Below, piece after piece: positions 1 to 9,720 of a DNA stretch of 64,000 nt. A program made the translations under genes and the position numbers. Origin of the DNA: JAOUJD01 sp963811265 (GTDB lineage Bacteria; Pseudomonadota; Gammaproteobacteria; Burkholderiales; Burkholderiaceae_F); contig CAWEQS010000004.1 of NCBI GenBank assembly GCA_963811265.1, positions 1 through 64,000 of the forward strand, in the 5' to 3' direction. Under the pieces are notes generated by a model. The model was not told the origin of the DNA. It did no database searches and worked only from the letters and a program-made list of their open reading frames with translations. Each line of letters opens with the position of its first letter. Within the stretch, counting starts at the first letter, position 1.

Positions 1-106
1 CTGCGTTGTAGAAGTCGGGCCGCGCGCCCGACTTTTTTTCTCGCAGGCGGTCTGCTTCGCGCAGGATCGCCGACATCCGCTCATCGGCCAAGCGACTCTG
101 CCTCAT
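1..106 (-). pseudogene. Possible truncated IS3-type transposase OrfA start
   Basis: An ATG at 106 follows a clear AAGGAG ribosome site and opens a frame that runs off the window edge. Its first 20 or so residues (MRQSRLADERMSAILREAD) resemble the conserved N-terminus of IS3-family OrfA transposases. After that the likeness stops: the frame reads through a terminator hairpin instead of the expected helix-turn-helix. I infer a broken remnant of an insertion sequence, but the match is short and the left part is missing, so it may also be a chance similarity. Confidence 0.35.
12..39 (+). terminator. Rho-independent terminator
   Basis: A 9-bp stem (AAGTCGGGC with GCCCGACTT) encloses a 5-nt loop and runs into a T-rich tract on the plus strand. 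It should end a plus-strand transcript arriving from left of the window. The same hairpin lies inside the open frame of the transposase-like remnant on the other strand. Confidence 0.75.
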
Positions 107-313
107 AGGCTCCTTGCTGAAGAAGAGCCATCTTTCCAGAAGTCATTGGTCCGAAGAAACCGGGCGGGTCATGGCAGCGCTATCCGCGCGTTGAATGATG
201 AATGGGCCAACTCATTTCGCATGGGGACGTCTGCTATCGAGCAAGTGGCGCAGGGCACGTAGATGGCAGAAACTGGCCGAGTCACGCCCCCCTGACGGCG
301 ATCGAAATAGCCG

Positions 314-3300
314 TCAGTTCCGCGGCGGCAGGGGACCGCGGGCGAGGCTTGGCCCAGGGCCAAACTTCGGCGGCTGCGGCCGCGCCTTCTCTGCCAGCTC
401 GAGCGCGAGCGCCAGTGCCCGCTCGAGCTGCGCGTCGCGGCCAGCGGCGGCGTCCTGAGGCGCGTTGTCGACTTCGACATCCGGATCGGTGCCGTAATTC
501 TCGACCTGCCAGCCGACATCCTCGAACCAGAACGAGAACTCTGGCTGTGTCGTCTCGGTGCCGTCGACAAGCTTGTGGCGCGGCCATATGCCGATCACGC
601 CGCCCCAAGTGCGCTTGCCTACCAGCGGACCGAGCTTCATCAGCTTGAAGCAGTGCGAGAAGATGTCGCCGTCAGAGCCCGCGTGCTCATTGGCCAGCGC
701 GACCAGCGGCCCGGCCGGTGACTCCGTCGGGTACGGGGTCGGCAAGCCCCAACGTTGAAGGTCGTAACCAATACGCCGGCGCGCGATCTTTTCCAGCAAC
801 AGCTGCGACACATGGCCGCCTCGGTTGAAGCGCACGTCGACAATCAGTGCCGCTCGGTCGCACTCCGCGGAGAAGTAGCGATGGAACTCGGCGAAGCCTG
901 CGGATTGCATGTCCGGCAGGTGAAAGTAGCCGACGCGACCGCCCGAACGCTCGTGCACCCAGCGCCGGTTGCGCTCGACCCAATCGCGGTAGCGCGCCGG
1001 CACTTCATCGGCCAGCAGCTTGACGATCACGGAGCGCGTCGTGCCATCTGCGGCCGCCAGCGTCAGCTCGGCTTTCATGCCGGCCTGGTGGACCAGCAGC
1101 GCCTGTGGAGGCTTATCGCGCGAAACGTGCTGACCACTGACGGCGACGATGCGTTCGCCGATCCGGGCGGCGACTCCAACCGCGTTCAGCGGTGAGTCGG
1201 CGCCGGTCTCCCACGGATCGCCAGTCACGATTGCCTTGATCTCGTAGCCGGATCCATCGGCAGTAGCTGCCAGCTCGGCACCGAGTTGACCGAGCGCGAC
1301 CGCTGGCGGCTTGCGGTGATCGCCGCCCATCTCGTATGCATGCGAGGTACCCAGTTCCCCGTGCAGCTCCCAGATCAGGTCTGAGAGCTCGGCACGCGTG
1401 GCAACAAGGTCGAGCAGCGGCCGGTAGCGACGGTAGGTTGCCTCCCAGTCAACGCCAGACATGTCGGACACCCAGAACTGGTCGCGCTGCAGCCGCCAGA
1501 CCTCGCGCAGCATCTGTTGCCACTCGCTGCGGGGGTCGACCGAAACACGGACACGCGCCAGGTCGATCCAGCCGGTGGCGCGGGAAGGCGTGTCGTCAGG
1601 ACCGTTCTTGGAGGGTTCCGTCTTGGAGGTCGGATCAAGAGCCCGCAGCCGCTTCTCGTCGCGCACGATCAGCGTGCCGCCGTCGGTCGACAGCACGAAG
1701 TCGTCAGCGCGCTCGGCGATCGTCTCGGTCTTCTGCGTGGCGAAGTCGAACAACTCGAGCCGCCCCGGCGTCTCACGGTGTCCGCCCCGGCCGTGCGCGC
1801 CGGGAATCGGAAACACCGTCCACAGCACCTTGCCGCGCACCCCGGCGATCTGCCCGTAGCGTCCCTCCGGCACCGGAAACTGTGCGACGCGCGCCTCGAT
1901 GCCGGCCACGTCGATCCGCACGCGTTTGTGTTCCTCCCTTTGGGCGTCAGCGGCCTTGGCAGCCTCTCTGGCCTCGACGTGCTCAGCACGCATGCTCTTG
2001 GGTTCGGGCTCGAACGGCGGTCGGGAATCCGCCTGCAGCGCGATCAGGTAGGGTCGGGCCGCGCGTGGAAAGCTCAGCTCGAACTGCACGTTGTCGTAGA
2101 CCGGATCGAACGTACGTACCGACAGGAAGTACAGGTACTTGCCCTCGGGATCGAACGCTGGCGACCAGTCGCGAAACTCCGGACGCGTCACCAGTACGGA
2201 AGTGCGTGCGGCGGTGTCGCACAGTTTGATAGCGCAGTGCCGCAGACCGACCCAGAATGAATACGCGAGCCACAGGCCGTCCGGCGACCAGGCGATGTCA
2301 TCGCTGCGCCCGGCGTCGCTGCGATCCGCCAGCCATGCTTCGCCGGTAGCAACATCGCCGATCCAGACCTCGTTGCGGTGATTGGTCAGCGCAATGCACG
2401 TTCCCACCGGAGCGGCGCGCAGCGCAAGCACGCGACCGATGTCCCAGTCCAGCGTGCGCTCGCCGGCCGCGTCGAACACCACGATGCGCTCTTCGCCAGT
2501 GGCGTCACTGACCGCCACGCGCGTCTTGCCGTCCGCCAGCCATTGACCCAGGCGCAATCGTGCGACCTCGGCGCGACCATGCTGTAGCACCGCGCCTTCC
2601 CACAGCGCGAACGTGAAGAGCTTGCCGCGTGCATCGACTGCCAGGCTGTGGCCGGCCGGGTGCACCTGGTAGCCGCCGAGATGATCGGCCGCTGTCACGA
2701 AGCGGCGCGCCGCCTGAGTGCGATGCGCCGCTACGCGGATGTCGACGGCCCGCGTTGCGTTGGCAGCGGGATCGAAGTGCCAGATCCGGGCGCCACACTG
2801 GTAGACGATGGTCCGGCCATCGGTCGAGGCGAAGCGCGCGTAGTAGTCGTCGTGATCGGTGTGCCGCTTCAGATCGGCGCCATCGGGGCGGCAGGAGTAC
2901 AGATTGCCGACGCCTTCGAAGTCGGACAGGAAGTAGACGCGATCGCCAACCCACATCGGCGAGGTGATGTTGCCCTTCAGTTCCACCATGCGGCGGAACT
3001 GACCCGACCCCGTGGCGTCGATCCACAGATGGCCGGCGGTGCCGCCGCGGTAGCGCTTCCAGCGCGCAGGGTCGGCGGTGTTGCGGCCGATCACCTTTGC
3101 CTGGCCCGGTCCGAACGACAGATGGTTCACTTGCCCGAGCGGTAGCAGTTCAGGCAGTCCTCCCGCCGGGTCGAGCGCATAGGCCCGGAAGTAGCGGAAG
3201 AACGGCTGGCCATGCGTAGTTACAAACACGATGCGTCCGTCTGGCGCAAATCCAGCCACGTTCAGGAAGTTTGCACCAAGCCACGTCATGCGCCGTGCCG

Positions 3301-3532
3301 GACCACCGTCGGCAGCCATCACGTAGACCTCGGGATGCTGTTCGTCGCGGCTCACATACGCGAGCCAGCGGCCGTCAGGTGACAGCGCGGGTGTGGCCGG
3401 TTCGCCCAGTCCGGCGGTCAGGCGGCGCGCATTGCCGCCGCCGGCGGCCACTTGCCAAAGATCATCGTCGCAGACGAAGACAATCGTGTTGCCGCGGATC
3501 GCCGGCTGGCGAAGGTATCCGAGTTCGATCAT
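314..3532 (-). CDS. Tricorn-type protease (S41 family)
   Basis: The protein is 1072 residues, almost exactly the length of archaeal tricorn protease, a large cytosolic peptidase that trims peptides released by other proteases. Residues 1 to about 650 read as beta-propeller repeats, including SPDGRWLAYVS-type blades. A PDZ-like domain and a C-terminal S41 core follow. The expected catalytic set is visible: a Ser-His pair in GTSHAYE (about 730-731), the nucleophile in AGSDGD (about 953) and a Glu in WQVENYG (about 1011), spaced as in Thermoplasma tricorn. I start at the ATG that gives MIELGYLRQP, which matches the family; an upstream in-frame extension of 25 residues looks non-native. No signal peptide is visible, in keeping with a cytosolic enzyme. 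The gene stands alone, with 400 bases between it and glmS. Confidence 0.9.
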   Translation of the reverse strand: MIELGYLRQPAIRGNTIVFVCDDDLWQVAAGGGNARRLTAGLGEPATPALSPDGRWLAYVSRDEQHPEVYVMAADGGPARRMTWLGANFLNVAGFAPDGRIVFVTTHGQPFFRYFRAYALDPAGGLPELLPLGQVNHLSFGPGQAKVIGRNTADPARWKRYRGGTAGHLWIDATGSGQFRRMVELKGNITSPMWVGDRVYFLSDFEGVGNLYSCRPDGADLKRHTDHDDYYARFASTDGRTIVYQCGARIWHFDPAANATRAVDIRVAAHRTQAARRFVTAADHLGGYQVHPAGHSLAVDARGKLFTFALWEGAVLQHGRAEVARLRLGQWLADGKTRVAVSDATGEERIVVFDAAGERTLDWDIGRVLALRAAPVGTCIALTNHRNEVWIGDVATGEAWLADRSDAGRSDDIAWSPDGLWLAYSFWVGLRHCAIKLCDTAARTSVLVTRPEFRDWSPAFDPEGKYLYFLSVRTFDPVYDNVQFELSFPRAARPYLIALQADSRPPFEPEPKSMRAEHVEAREAAKAADAQREEHKRVRIDVAGIEARVAQFPVPEGRYGQIAGVRGKVLWTVFPIPGAHGRGGHRETPGRLELFDFATQKTETIAERADDFVLSTDGGTLIVRDEKRLRALDPTSKTEPSKNGPDDTPSRATGWIDLARVRVSVDPRSEWQQMLREVWRLQRDQFWVSDMSGVDWEATYRRYRPLLDLVATRAELSDLIWELHGELGTSHAYEMGGDHRKPPAVALGQLGAELAATADGSGYEIKAIVTGDPWETGADSPLNAVGVAARIGERIVAVSGQHVSRDKPPQALLVHQAGMKAELTLAAADGTTRSVIVKLLADEVPARYRDWVERNRRWVHERSGGRVGYFHLPDMQSAGFAEFHRYFSAECDRAALIVDVRFNRGGHVSQLLLEKIARRRIGYDLQRWGLPTPYPTESPAGPLVALANEHAGSDGDIFSHCFKLMKLGPLVGKRTWGGVIGIWPRHKLVDGTETTQPEFSFWFEDVGWQVENYGTDPDVEVDNAPQDAAAGRDAQLERALALALELAEKARPQPPKFGPGPSLARGPLPPRN

Positions 3533-3939
3533 GGTGTGGGAGGGCCAAGCTCGAGCGACGATGCTGAGCGCGCGCGACCTGAAATGGGTTCTTGTCCGTC
3601 GCGGCATCGTACCCGTCCGGACTCAAGTCAAGATAGGACCCCCGGTCGCCTCGACGCGTGACAGCAATGGCCGAAGTGCCAGTCTCGCGATCGGCAAGGC
3701 ATGATCAGCGTCGGCAGGTCCGCAACTAGGTAGTTTGGGCGGCCTCGCTCAATGTCCGGAGTTGGCCGAACACGGAAGTAAGGAGACGGCCACAAAGCCG
3801 TCATTCAAGACTTTGCGCTCCGGCTTGTCCAGATCCACTTCAGAGAGCCGCCGCTCCGAAGGCGTCCACTCCGACAGACTTTGTTTGTCTCCGACGGACT
3901 TTGTTTCGTCCCGTCAACGGCACCAATGGAGATGGAGCC
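3533..3939. other. Intergenic region, glmS end to tricorn start
   Basis: I see no convincing gene in these 407 bases. They hold a small hairpin (GACGGC at 3785-3790 with GCCGTC at 3797-3802) that could weakly terminate glmS transcription, and a two-copy 20-bp direct repeat near the glmS end. The tricorn gene promoter should lie here, but no good -35/-10 pair stands out. Confidence 0.5.
3869..3908. repeat. Two-copy 20-bp tandem repeat
   Basis: The units CTCCGACAGACTTTGTTTGT and CTCCGACGGACTTTGTTTCG follow each other directly and differ at three positions. They lie just downstream of the glmS stop codon on the transcribed strand. The function is unknown. Confidence 0.6.
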
Positions 3940-5759
3940 TTACTCCACCGTCACCGACTTCGCGAGGTTCCGCGGCTTGTCCACGTCCGTGCCGCGCGCC
4001 ACCGCCGTGTGATACGCCAGCAACTGCAGCGGCACCACGTGCAGGATCGGCGACAGCGGCCCGTAGTGCTCGGGCATCCGGATCACGTGCAGGCCGGGCG
4101 AGGACTGGATGTGCGTGTCGGCGTCGGCGAACGCGTAGAGCTGGCCGCCGCGCGCGCGCACTTCCTGGATGTTCGACTTGAGCTTCTCGAGCAGCGTGTC
4201 GTTCGGCGCCACGGTCACGACCGGCATCTGCTCGGTCACGAGCGCGAGCGGGCCGTGCTTCAGCTCGCCGGCCGGATAGGCCTCGGCGTGGATGTAGCTG
4301 ATCTCCTTCAGCTTGAGGGCGCCCTCGAGCGCGATCGGGTAGTGCAGGCCGCGACCGAGGAAGAGCGCGTTCTCCTTGCGCGCGAACTGCTCGGCCCAGG
4401 CAACCACCTGCGGCTCGAGCGCCAGCACGGACTGCAGCGCGGCGGGCAGGTGGCGCAGCGCGCGGATGTCGACCTGCTCCTGGTCGCGCGCGAGCCGGCC
4501 GCGCAGCTTGGCCATGGTGAGCGTCAGCAGGAAGAGGGCGACCAGCTGCGTCGTGAAGGCCTTGGTCGACGCCACGCCGATCTCGACGCCGGCGCGCGTG
4601 AAGAACTTCAGTTTCGTCGCGCGCGCCATCGCGCTGGTCGGCACGTTGATGATGCCGAGCGTGGTCGTCATGCCGAGCGACTGCGCGTGCTTCAGCGCGG
4701 CCAGCGTATCGGCGGTCTCGCCCGACTGGGAGATCACGACCACCAGCGAACGCGGGTTGGGAACGCTGTCGCGGTAGCGGTACTCGCTCGCGATCTCGAC
4801 GCTCGTCCGCAGGCCGGCGATCGACTCCAGCCAGTACTTGGCGGTGAGGCCGGCGTAGTAGCTCGTGCCGCACGCCAGGATCAGCGCGGAGTCGACGCCG
4901 GCCAGCAACTCCGTCGCGTCTGTCGCCGAACAGCGCCGGGTCGATGCCGTTGACCGATTCCAGCGTGTCGCTGATCGCGCGCGGCTGCTCGAAGATCTCC
5001 TTCTGCATGTAGTGGCGGTACGGGCCGAGCTCGGCCGCCCCGCTGCCCACCTGCACCGTCTGCGCCGCGCGCTTCACGTTCTTGCCGGTGGCGTCGACGA
5101 TCCGCACGCGATCGAGGGCGATGTCGACGACGTCGCCTTCCTCGAGATAGATGATCTGGTCGGTCGTGCCGGCGAGCGCCATCGCGTCGGAGGCGAGGAA
5201 GTTCTCGCCCTTGCCGACGCCCACGACCAGCGGCGAACCCTGCCGCGCGCCCACGAGGCGCTTCGGCTCGGCCTTGTGCACGACGGCGATCGCGTAGGCG
5301 CCCTTGAACCGCGCGACCGCGCCGCGGACGGCGGCGAACAGGTCGCCCTTGTACAGCGAGTGGACCAGGTGCGCGATCACCTCGCTGTCGGTCTCGGTGA
5401 CGAACTCGTAGCCGGCGCGCTTCAGCTCTTCGCGGATCTCCTCGTAGTTCTCGATGATCCCGTTGTGGACGACCGCAACCTCGTCGCGCGAGAAGTGCGG
5501 GTGCGCGTTGGTCGTGACCGGGCGCGCCGTGCGTGGCCCAGCGGGTGTGGGAGATGCCGAGATGGCCCGCCAGCCCGGACTTCTTCAACTGCGCGTCGAG
5601 GTCGGCGACGCGCGCCGTGCTGCGCGAACGCGTCAGCGCGCCGCCGGCGAGCAGCGCCACCCCGCAGGAGTCATAGCCGCGGTACTCGAGGCGGCGCAGC
5701 CCTTCGACCAGCACTGGAGTGATGTCGCGCGTGGCGACGGCTCCGACGATGCCGCACAT
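3940..5759 (-). CDS. glmS: Glutamine--fructose-6-phosphate aminotransferase (frameshifted)
   Basis: GlmS makes glucosamine-6-phosphate from fructose-6-phosphate and glutamine, the first committed step to UDP-GlcNAc. The N-terminal amidotransferase starts MCGIVG, with Cys2 as nucleophile, and carries RWATHG. The C-terminal half has two SIS sugar-isomerase domains with SQSGETADT and ASTKAF, and ends in the family-typical LAKSVTVE. The reading frame breaks twice, near 5520 (inside GAPVTTNAHPHF) and near 4922 (inside GDDATELLAG). Each break is one extra base, and removing both restores a 606-residue protein of normal length. I read these as assembly errors. It lies 3 bases after glmU and is probably co-transcribed, so both enzymes of the UDP-GlcNAc route are together. 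Confidence 0.93.
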
Positions 5760-5762
5760 GTG

Positions 5763-7137
5763 TCAGCCTTTCTTCTGTTTGACGGGCCGCTGCCAGTGCT
5801 CGAGCGTCACCTGCCGCGCGCGCGCCACGGTCAGCTTCCCTTCGGGAGCGTCCTTGGCGATGGTCGAACCGCCGCCGATGGTCGCTCCCGCGCCAATGGT
5901 GACCGGCGCCACCAGCACGGCGTTCGATCCGATGGAGGCGCCGTCGCCGATGACGGTCTGGTGCTTGTTCGCGCCGTCGTAGTTCGCCGTGATCGTGCCG
6001 GCGCCGATGTTGACGTCGCGACCCACGATGGAGTCGCCGACATACGCCAGGTGGTTCGCCTTCGAGCCGCGGCCCAGGGTGCTCGCCTTCACTTCGACGA
6101 AGTTCCCGATGTGGACTTCGTCGTCAAGGCGCGCGCCCGGCCGCAGGCGCGAGTATGGGCCCGATGCGCGCGCCCGGCGCCGACCGACCGCGCCGTCGAC
6201 GTGCGTGAAAGGCAGCACCTCGCTGCCGGCGCCGATGGCGCAGTCGCGCAGCACGCAGTAGGCGCCGATCCGGACGCCGTCGGCGAGCTCGACGCGGCCC
6301 TCGAAGATGCAGCCGACGTCGATCGAAACGTCGGCGCCGGTGACCAGTTCGCCGCGCACGTCGATGCGCGCGGGATCGGCGAGCGTCACGCCGGCGTCCA
6401 TCAGCGCCTGCGCCGTGCGCCGCTGCGCGATCCGTTCCACCATGGCGAGTTGCTCCTTGCTGTTCACGCCGAGCGTCTCGTCGACGTCGGCACTGTCGAC
6501 GCCGACCACCCGCACGCCGTCCCGCACGGCGCGCGCGATGACGTCCGTCAGGTAGTACTCGCCCTGGGCGTTGTCGTTCGACAGCGTCCCGAGCCACGCC
6601 TTCAGCTGAACGGTCGGCACGACGACGATGCCGGTGTTCACCTCGTCGATCGCCCGCTCCGCGGGCGACGCGTCCTTCTGCTCGACGATGCGGACCACGT
6701 CGCCGCGCTCGTTGCGCACGATGCGGCCGTAACCGGTCGGGTCGGGAAGGCGCACCGTCAGCACGCCGACGGAGCCGCCGGCCGCATCGAGCAGCCGGCG
6801 CAGCGTCGCTGAAGTGATCAGCGGCACGTCCCCGTACAGAACCAAAGTCGAGGTCGACGTCGTCCAATTCGGGAACGGCCTGCATGACTGCGTGACCGGT
6901 GCCCAGCTGCGGCTCCTGCAGCACGAAGTGGAGACCGGGTTCGCCGGGGAAGGCTTCTCGCACCGCAGCGGCACCGTGTCCGATCACGACTGTGATGTTG
7001 GCCACGTCGCTGCAGGCCTGCCGGGCGGCGGCGATGACGTGCGCTACCATGGGCCGCCCAGCCACGGGGTGCAGCACCTTCGGCAGTGACGAGCGCATGC
7101 GCTTGCCCTGCCCGGCGGCGAGTATCACGATGTTCAT
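5763..7137 (-). CDS. glmU: Bifunctional GlmU: GlcNAc-1-P uridyltransferase / GlcN-1-P acetyltransferase (frameshifted)
   Basis: GlmU acetylates glucosamine-1-phosphate and then transfers UMP to give UDP-GlcNAc for peptidoglycan and LPS. The N-terminal nucleotidyltransferase shows LAAGQGKRMRS and LPKVLHPVAGRPM, then VLYGDVPL. The C-terminal part is a left-handed beta-helix acyltransferase with repeated hexapeptides, including NIGAGTITANYDG. The frame breaks near 6845 (within DVDL...VLYGD). Around 6150-6190 a garbled GRRRARAS replaces the expected VGAGARI, which suggests compensating indels. The ATG giving MNIVILAAGQG is the family start. It is divergent from the DUF6279 gene and directly upstream of glmS. 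Confidence 0.92.
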
Positions 7138-7156
7138 GGCGCGCGGAGGTCCTCGA

Positions 7157-8056
7157 TTGCGCTTCGATTCTAAGTCACCGTCCCCGCTCGGCAGCGGTTC
7201 GCGCCTTCTGGCGCTGGGCCTGTTTGCCCTGCTTTTTGCCGCATGCAGCACCGTCAAGCTCGGCTACAACAACGCCGACACGCTGCTGCTGCACTCGCTC
7301 GACCGCTATGTGTCGCTGACCGACGAGCAGGAGCACATGGTGCGCCGGCGCGTGGAGTCCCTGATGGCCTGGCACCGCGCGACGCAACTCGCGGACTACG
7401 CGGCCTTCGTCCAGCGCGCGCGCACCCGACTCGACGGCAGCGTCACCCCGGCGGAGGTCCTGGAGTTCAACGAGGGCCTGATGGCACGCGTCGCCGCGCT
7501 CGGCGAACGCGCCGCCCCGGACGCCGCCGCCCTGGCGCTGACCCTGACCCCGCCCCAGATCGACCAGGTCGAACGCAAGCTCGTCGACGACAACGTCAAG
7601 GCGCGCAAGCAGTCGGCGCAGGAGGTCGCGCAGGCGATCGACGCGCGCGCCAGGAAGTACGCGGAGCGATTCGAGTTCTGGCTCGGCAAGCTCAACCCGC
7701 AGCAGGTGCAGCTGGTCCGCGCCTCGCTCGCCGGCCGTCCGGTCGATTCGCTGTACTGGATCGAAGCGCGCGAGCGGCGAACGAAGGATCTCGTCGCGAT
7801 GCTGCGCCGGATCCAGGCGGAGCGTCCGGCACAGGAAGTTGCGGCGAACTGGTTCCGCGCCTACTTCCGCGAGCTCGCCCGTCCTTCGAACGCCGACCAG
7901 CGAGCCCGCGCCGAGGCGTTCCGCCGCGACAACGCGCTACTGATCGCGCAGCTGGTCAACAGCGCGTCCATCGAGCAGCGCGTGCACCTCGATCGCAAGC
8001 TCTCGGGCTTCGCGGCCGAGTTCGTCCAGCTAGCCCAGCGGGGCGGCTCCGGCTGA
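7157..8056 (+). CDS. DUF6279-like lipoprotein
   Basis: This is a predicted periplasm-facing lipoprotein of about 299 residues. It has a basic N-terminus, a hydrophobic stretch (LLALGLFALLFAAC) ending in a lipobox Cys, and then KLGYNNADTLLLHSLDRYV, typical of the DUF6279 family. The rest is alpha-helical, with many Arg, Ala and Glu residues. I place the start at TTG 7157 because GGAGG lies 7 bases upstream; ATG codons at 7130 or 7136 are in frame but lack a good ribosome site. The function of the family is not established to my knowledge. The gene is divergent from glmU, with only 19 bases between the two start codons, so their promoters lie inside each other's coding sequences. Confidence 0.8.
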   Translation: MRFDSKSPSPLGSGSRLLALGLFALLFAACSTVKLGYNNADTLLLHSLDRYVSLTDEQEHMVRRRVESLMAWHRATQLADYAAFVQRARTRLDGSVTPAEVLEFNEGLMARVAALGERAAPDAAALALTLTPPQIDQVERKLVDDNVKARKQSAQEVAQAIDARARKYAERFEFWLGKLNPQQVQLVRASLAGRPVDSLYWIEARERRTKDLVAMLRRIQAERPAQEVAANWFRAYFRELARPSNADQRARAEAFRRDNALLIAQLVNSASIEQRVHLDRKLSGFAAEFVQLAQRGGSG

Positions 8057-8071
8057 TGTGGTGGGATTGTG

Positions 8072-8088
8072 TCCGCCCGCAGGGCGGA
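8072..8088. terminator. Hairpin between convergent genes
   Basis: TCCGCCC and GGGCGGA form a 7-bp stem with a 3-base loop between the convergent DUF6279 and symporter genes. Neither side has a T-run, so termination is only a possibility. Confidence 0.35.
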
Positions 8089-9548
8089 TCAGCGATGCGC
8101 GTGCGAGTGCTCGCCGTGCCGGGCGGTGTGCGCGCGGTAGGCGTGGTTGCCCGCCGTCGGCGCCAGCGAGCCGACGAACATGCCGACGGCTCCCAGCAGG
8201 AACCCGCCGAGCACTGACGGAAACACCTCGCCGAGCGGCGTGAAGTCGAGCAGCGCCCAGGTGCTCATGCCGAGCACGATCGACCAGATCGCGCCCTGGC
8301 GCGTCGATCGCTTCCAGTACAGCCCGCACACCAGCGGCCAGAACGCGCCGACCACCGGGAACTGGTAGGCCTTGGACACCAGTTCGTAGATCGGCGTGCC
8401 TTCCATGAGATCGAGTAGCCGAGCACGCAGGCGGTGAAGACCACGACCGTGACGCGCATGTAGCGCAGCGACTGATGGTCGGTCATCTTCACGAAGTTCT
8501 TCAGCACGTTCTCGACGAACGTGGTCGACGGCGCCAGCAGCGTCGCCGAGGCGGTCGACATGATGGCGGAGAGCAGCGCGCCGAAGAAGAACACCTGCAG
8601 CCACACCGGCATGCGCTCCATCACCAGCGTCGGCAGGATCTTCTGCGAGTCCTCCTTCAGCAGCGCGTTGGCGGCGTCCGGCATGATCAGGAAAGCCGAC
8701 AGCCCGATGAACATCGGCACTCCGGCGAACAGCATGTACGAGATGCCGCCGATGATCGGGCCCTTCACGGCGATGTCGGCGCTCTTGGCCGACATCACGC
8801 GCTGGAAGACGTCCTGCTGCGGGATCGAACCGATCATGATCGTGATCGCCGCGCCGAGCCAGAACAGCCAGCCGTGGAGCCCGCCGTCGGGGAAGAACTG
8901 GAAGAGGTCGCGCGCCTGCGCGTACTCGACCACCTTGCCGACGCCGCCTGCGTGGTCGGCGGCGAACACGGCGATCAGCGTCAGGCCGACGACGATGATG
9001 ATCATCTGGAAGAAGTCGGTCAGCGCCACCGACCACATGCCGCCGAACAGCGTGTAGACGAGGACGACCAGGGTGCCGATCACCATGCCGGTCGCGACGC
9101 TGATGGCGCCGACCGACAGCAGGTTGAACACGAGGCCGAGAGCGGTGATCTGGGCCGCGACCCAGCCGAGATAGGAGACCAGGATCACGACCGAGCTGAA
9201 GATCTCAACGCCCTTGCCATAGCGCTTCCGGTAGAAGTCGCCGATGGTCAGCAGGTCCATCTTGTAGAGCTTGCGCGCGAAGAACATGCCGACGAGCACC
9301 AGGCACATGCCGGCGCCGATCGGGTCCTCGACCGTCTTCTGGAGTCCGCCCTCGACGAACTTGCTCGGGATGCCGAGCACCGTCTCGGAGCCGAACCACG
9401 TCGCGAACGTCGTCGCGATGATCACGGCAAGCGGCAGCGACCGCCCGGCGACTGCGTAGTCCGACGTGTTCTTCACTCGCGTGGCGGCGTACAGGCCGAT
9501 GGCGATCGACGCGAGCAGGTAGAGGACGACGAAGGCGATCAGCGTCAT
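8089..9548 (-). CDS. Sodium:solute symporter family protein (frameshifted)
   Basis: This is an integral membrane transporter of the SSS/SSF superfamily that probably couples uptake of a small solute to sodium. About 486 residues carry many membrane segments, starting with LIAFVVLYLLASIAIGLYAATRV. The conserved block ATTFATWFGSETVLGIPSKF lies near residue 50 and GSIPQQDVFQRVMSAKS in the middle, which resembles characterised pantothenate/proline-type symporters without fixing the substrate. The frame breaks near 8407, between VLGYSI and MEGTPIYELVSKAYQF, consistent with one missing base. The C-terminus is histidine-rich (HAYRAHTARHGEHSHAHR), which may bind metal or be incidental. The substrate is unknown. 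Confidence 0.88.
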
Positions 9549-9590
9549 GTCAGCTCCGCCCGGGCGGCGGCACGCGAAAATTGGCGCGAA

Positions 9591-9713
9591 TTATGAAGCA
9601 ACGCCGGGCGGTTTCGCGACGCCGGCCGCCGAGCCCCACGGCGTGCAGCCGGCGCGGTAGCGCTCGTCCCAGAACGCCGACGTGGCCGGATCGCGCGTCT
9701 CGAAGTCGGCCAC
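9591..9713 (-). pseudogene. N-terminal remnant of a TPMT-like methyltransferase
   Basis: A GTG-started frame of 40 residues begins VADFETRDPATSAFWDERYR and then TPW. This is the conserved opening of thiopurine S-methyltransferase-like SAM enzymes, where the usual sequence is FWDERF...FTPWD. The frame stops after 40 residues, before any SAM-binding motif, and I find no continuation in the other frames before the symporter start. I infer a truncated gene left between the symporter and the HELAH lipoprotein. A very short real peptide cannot be excluded but seems unlikely. Confidence 0.55.
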
Positions 9714-9720
9714 GCGAGGC

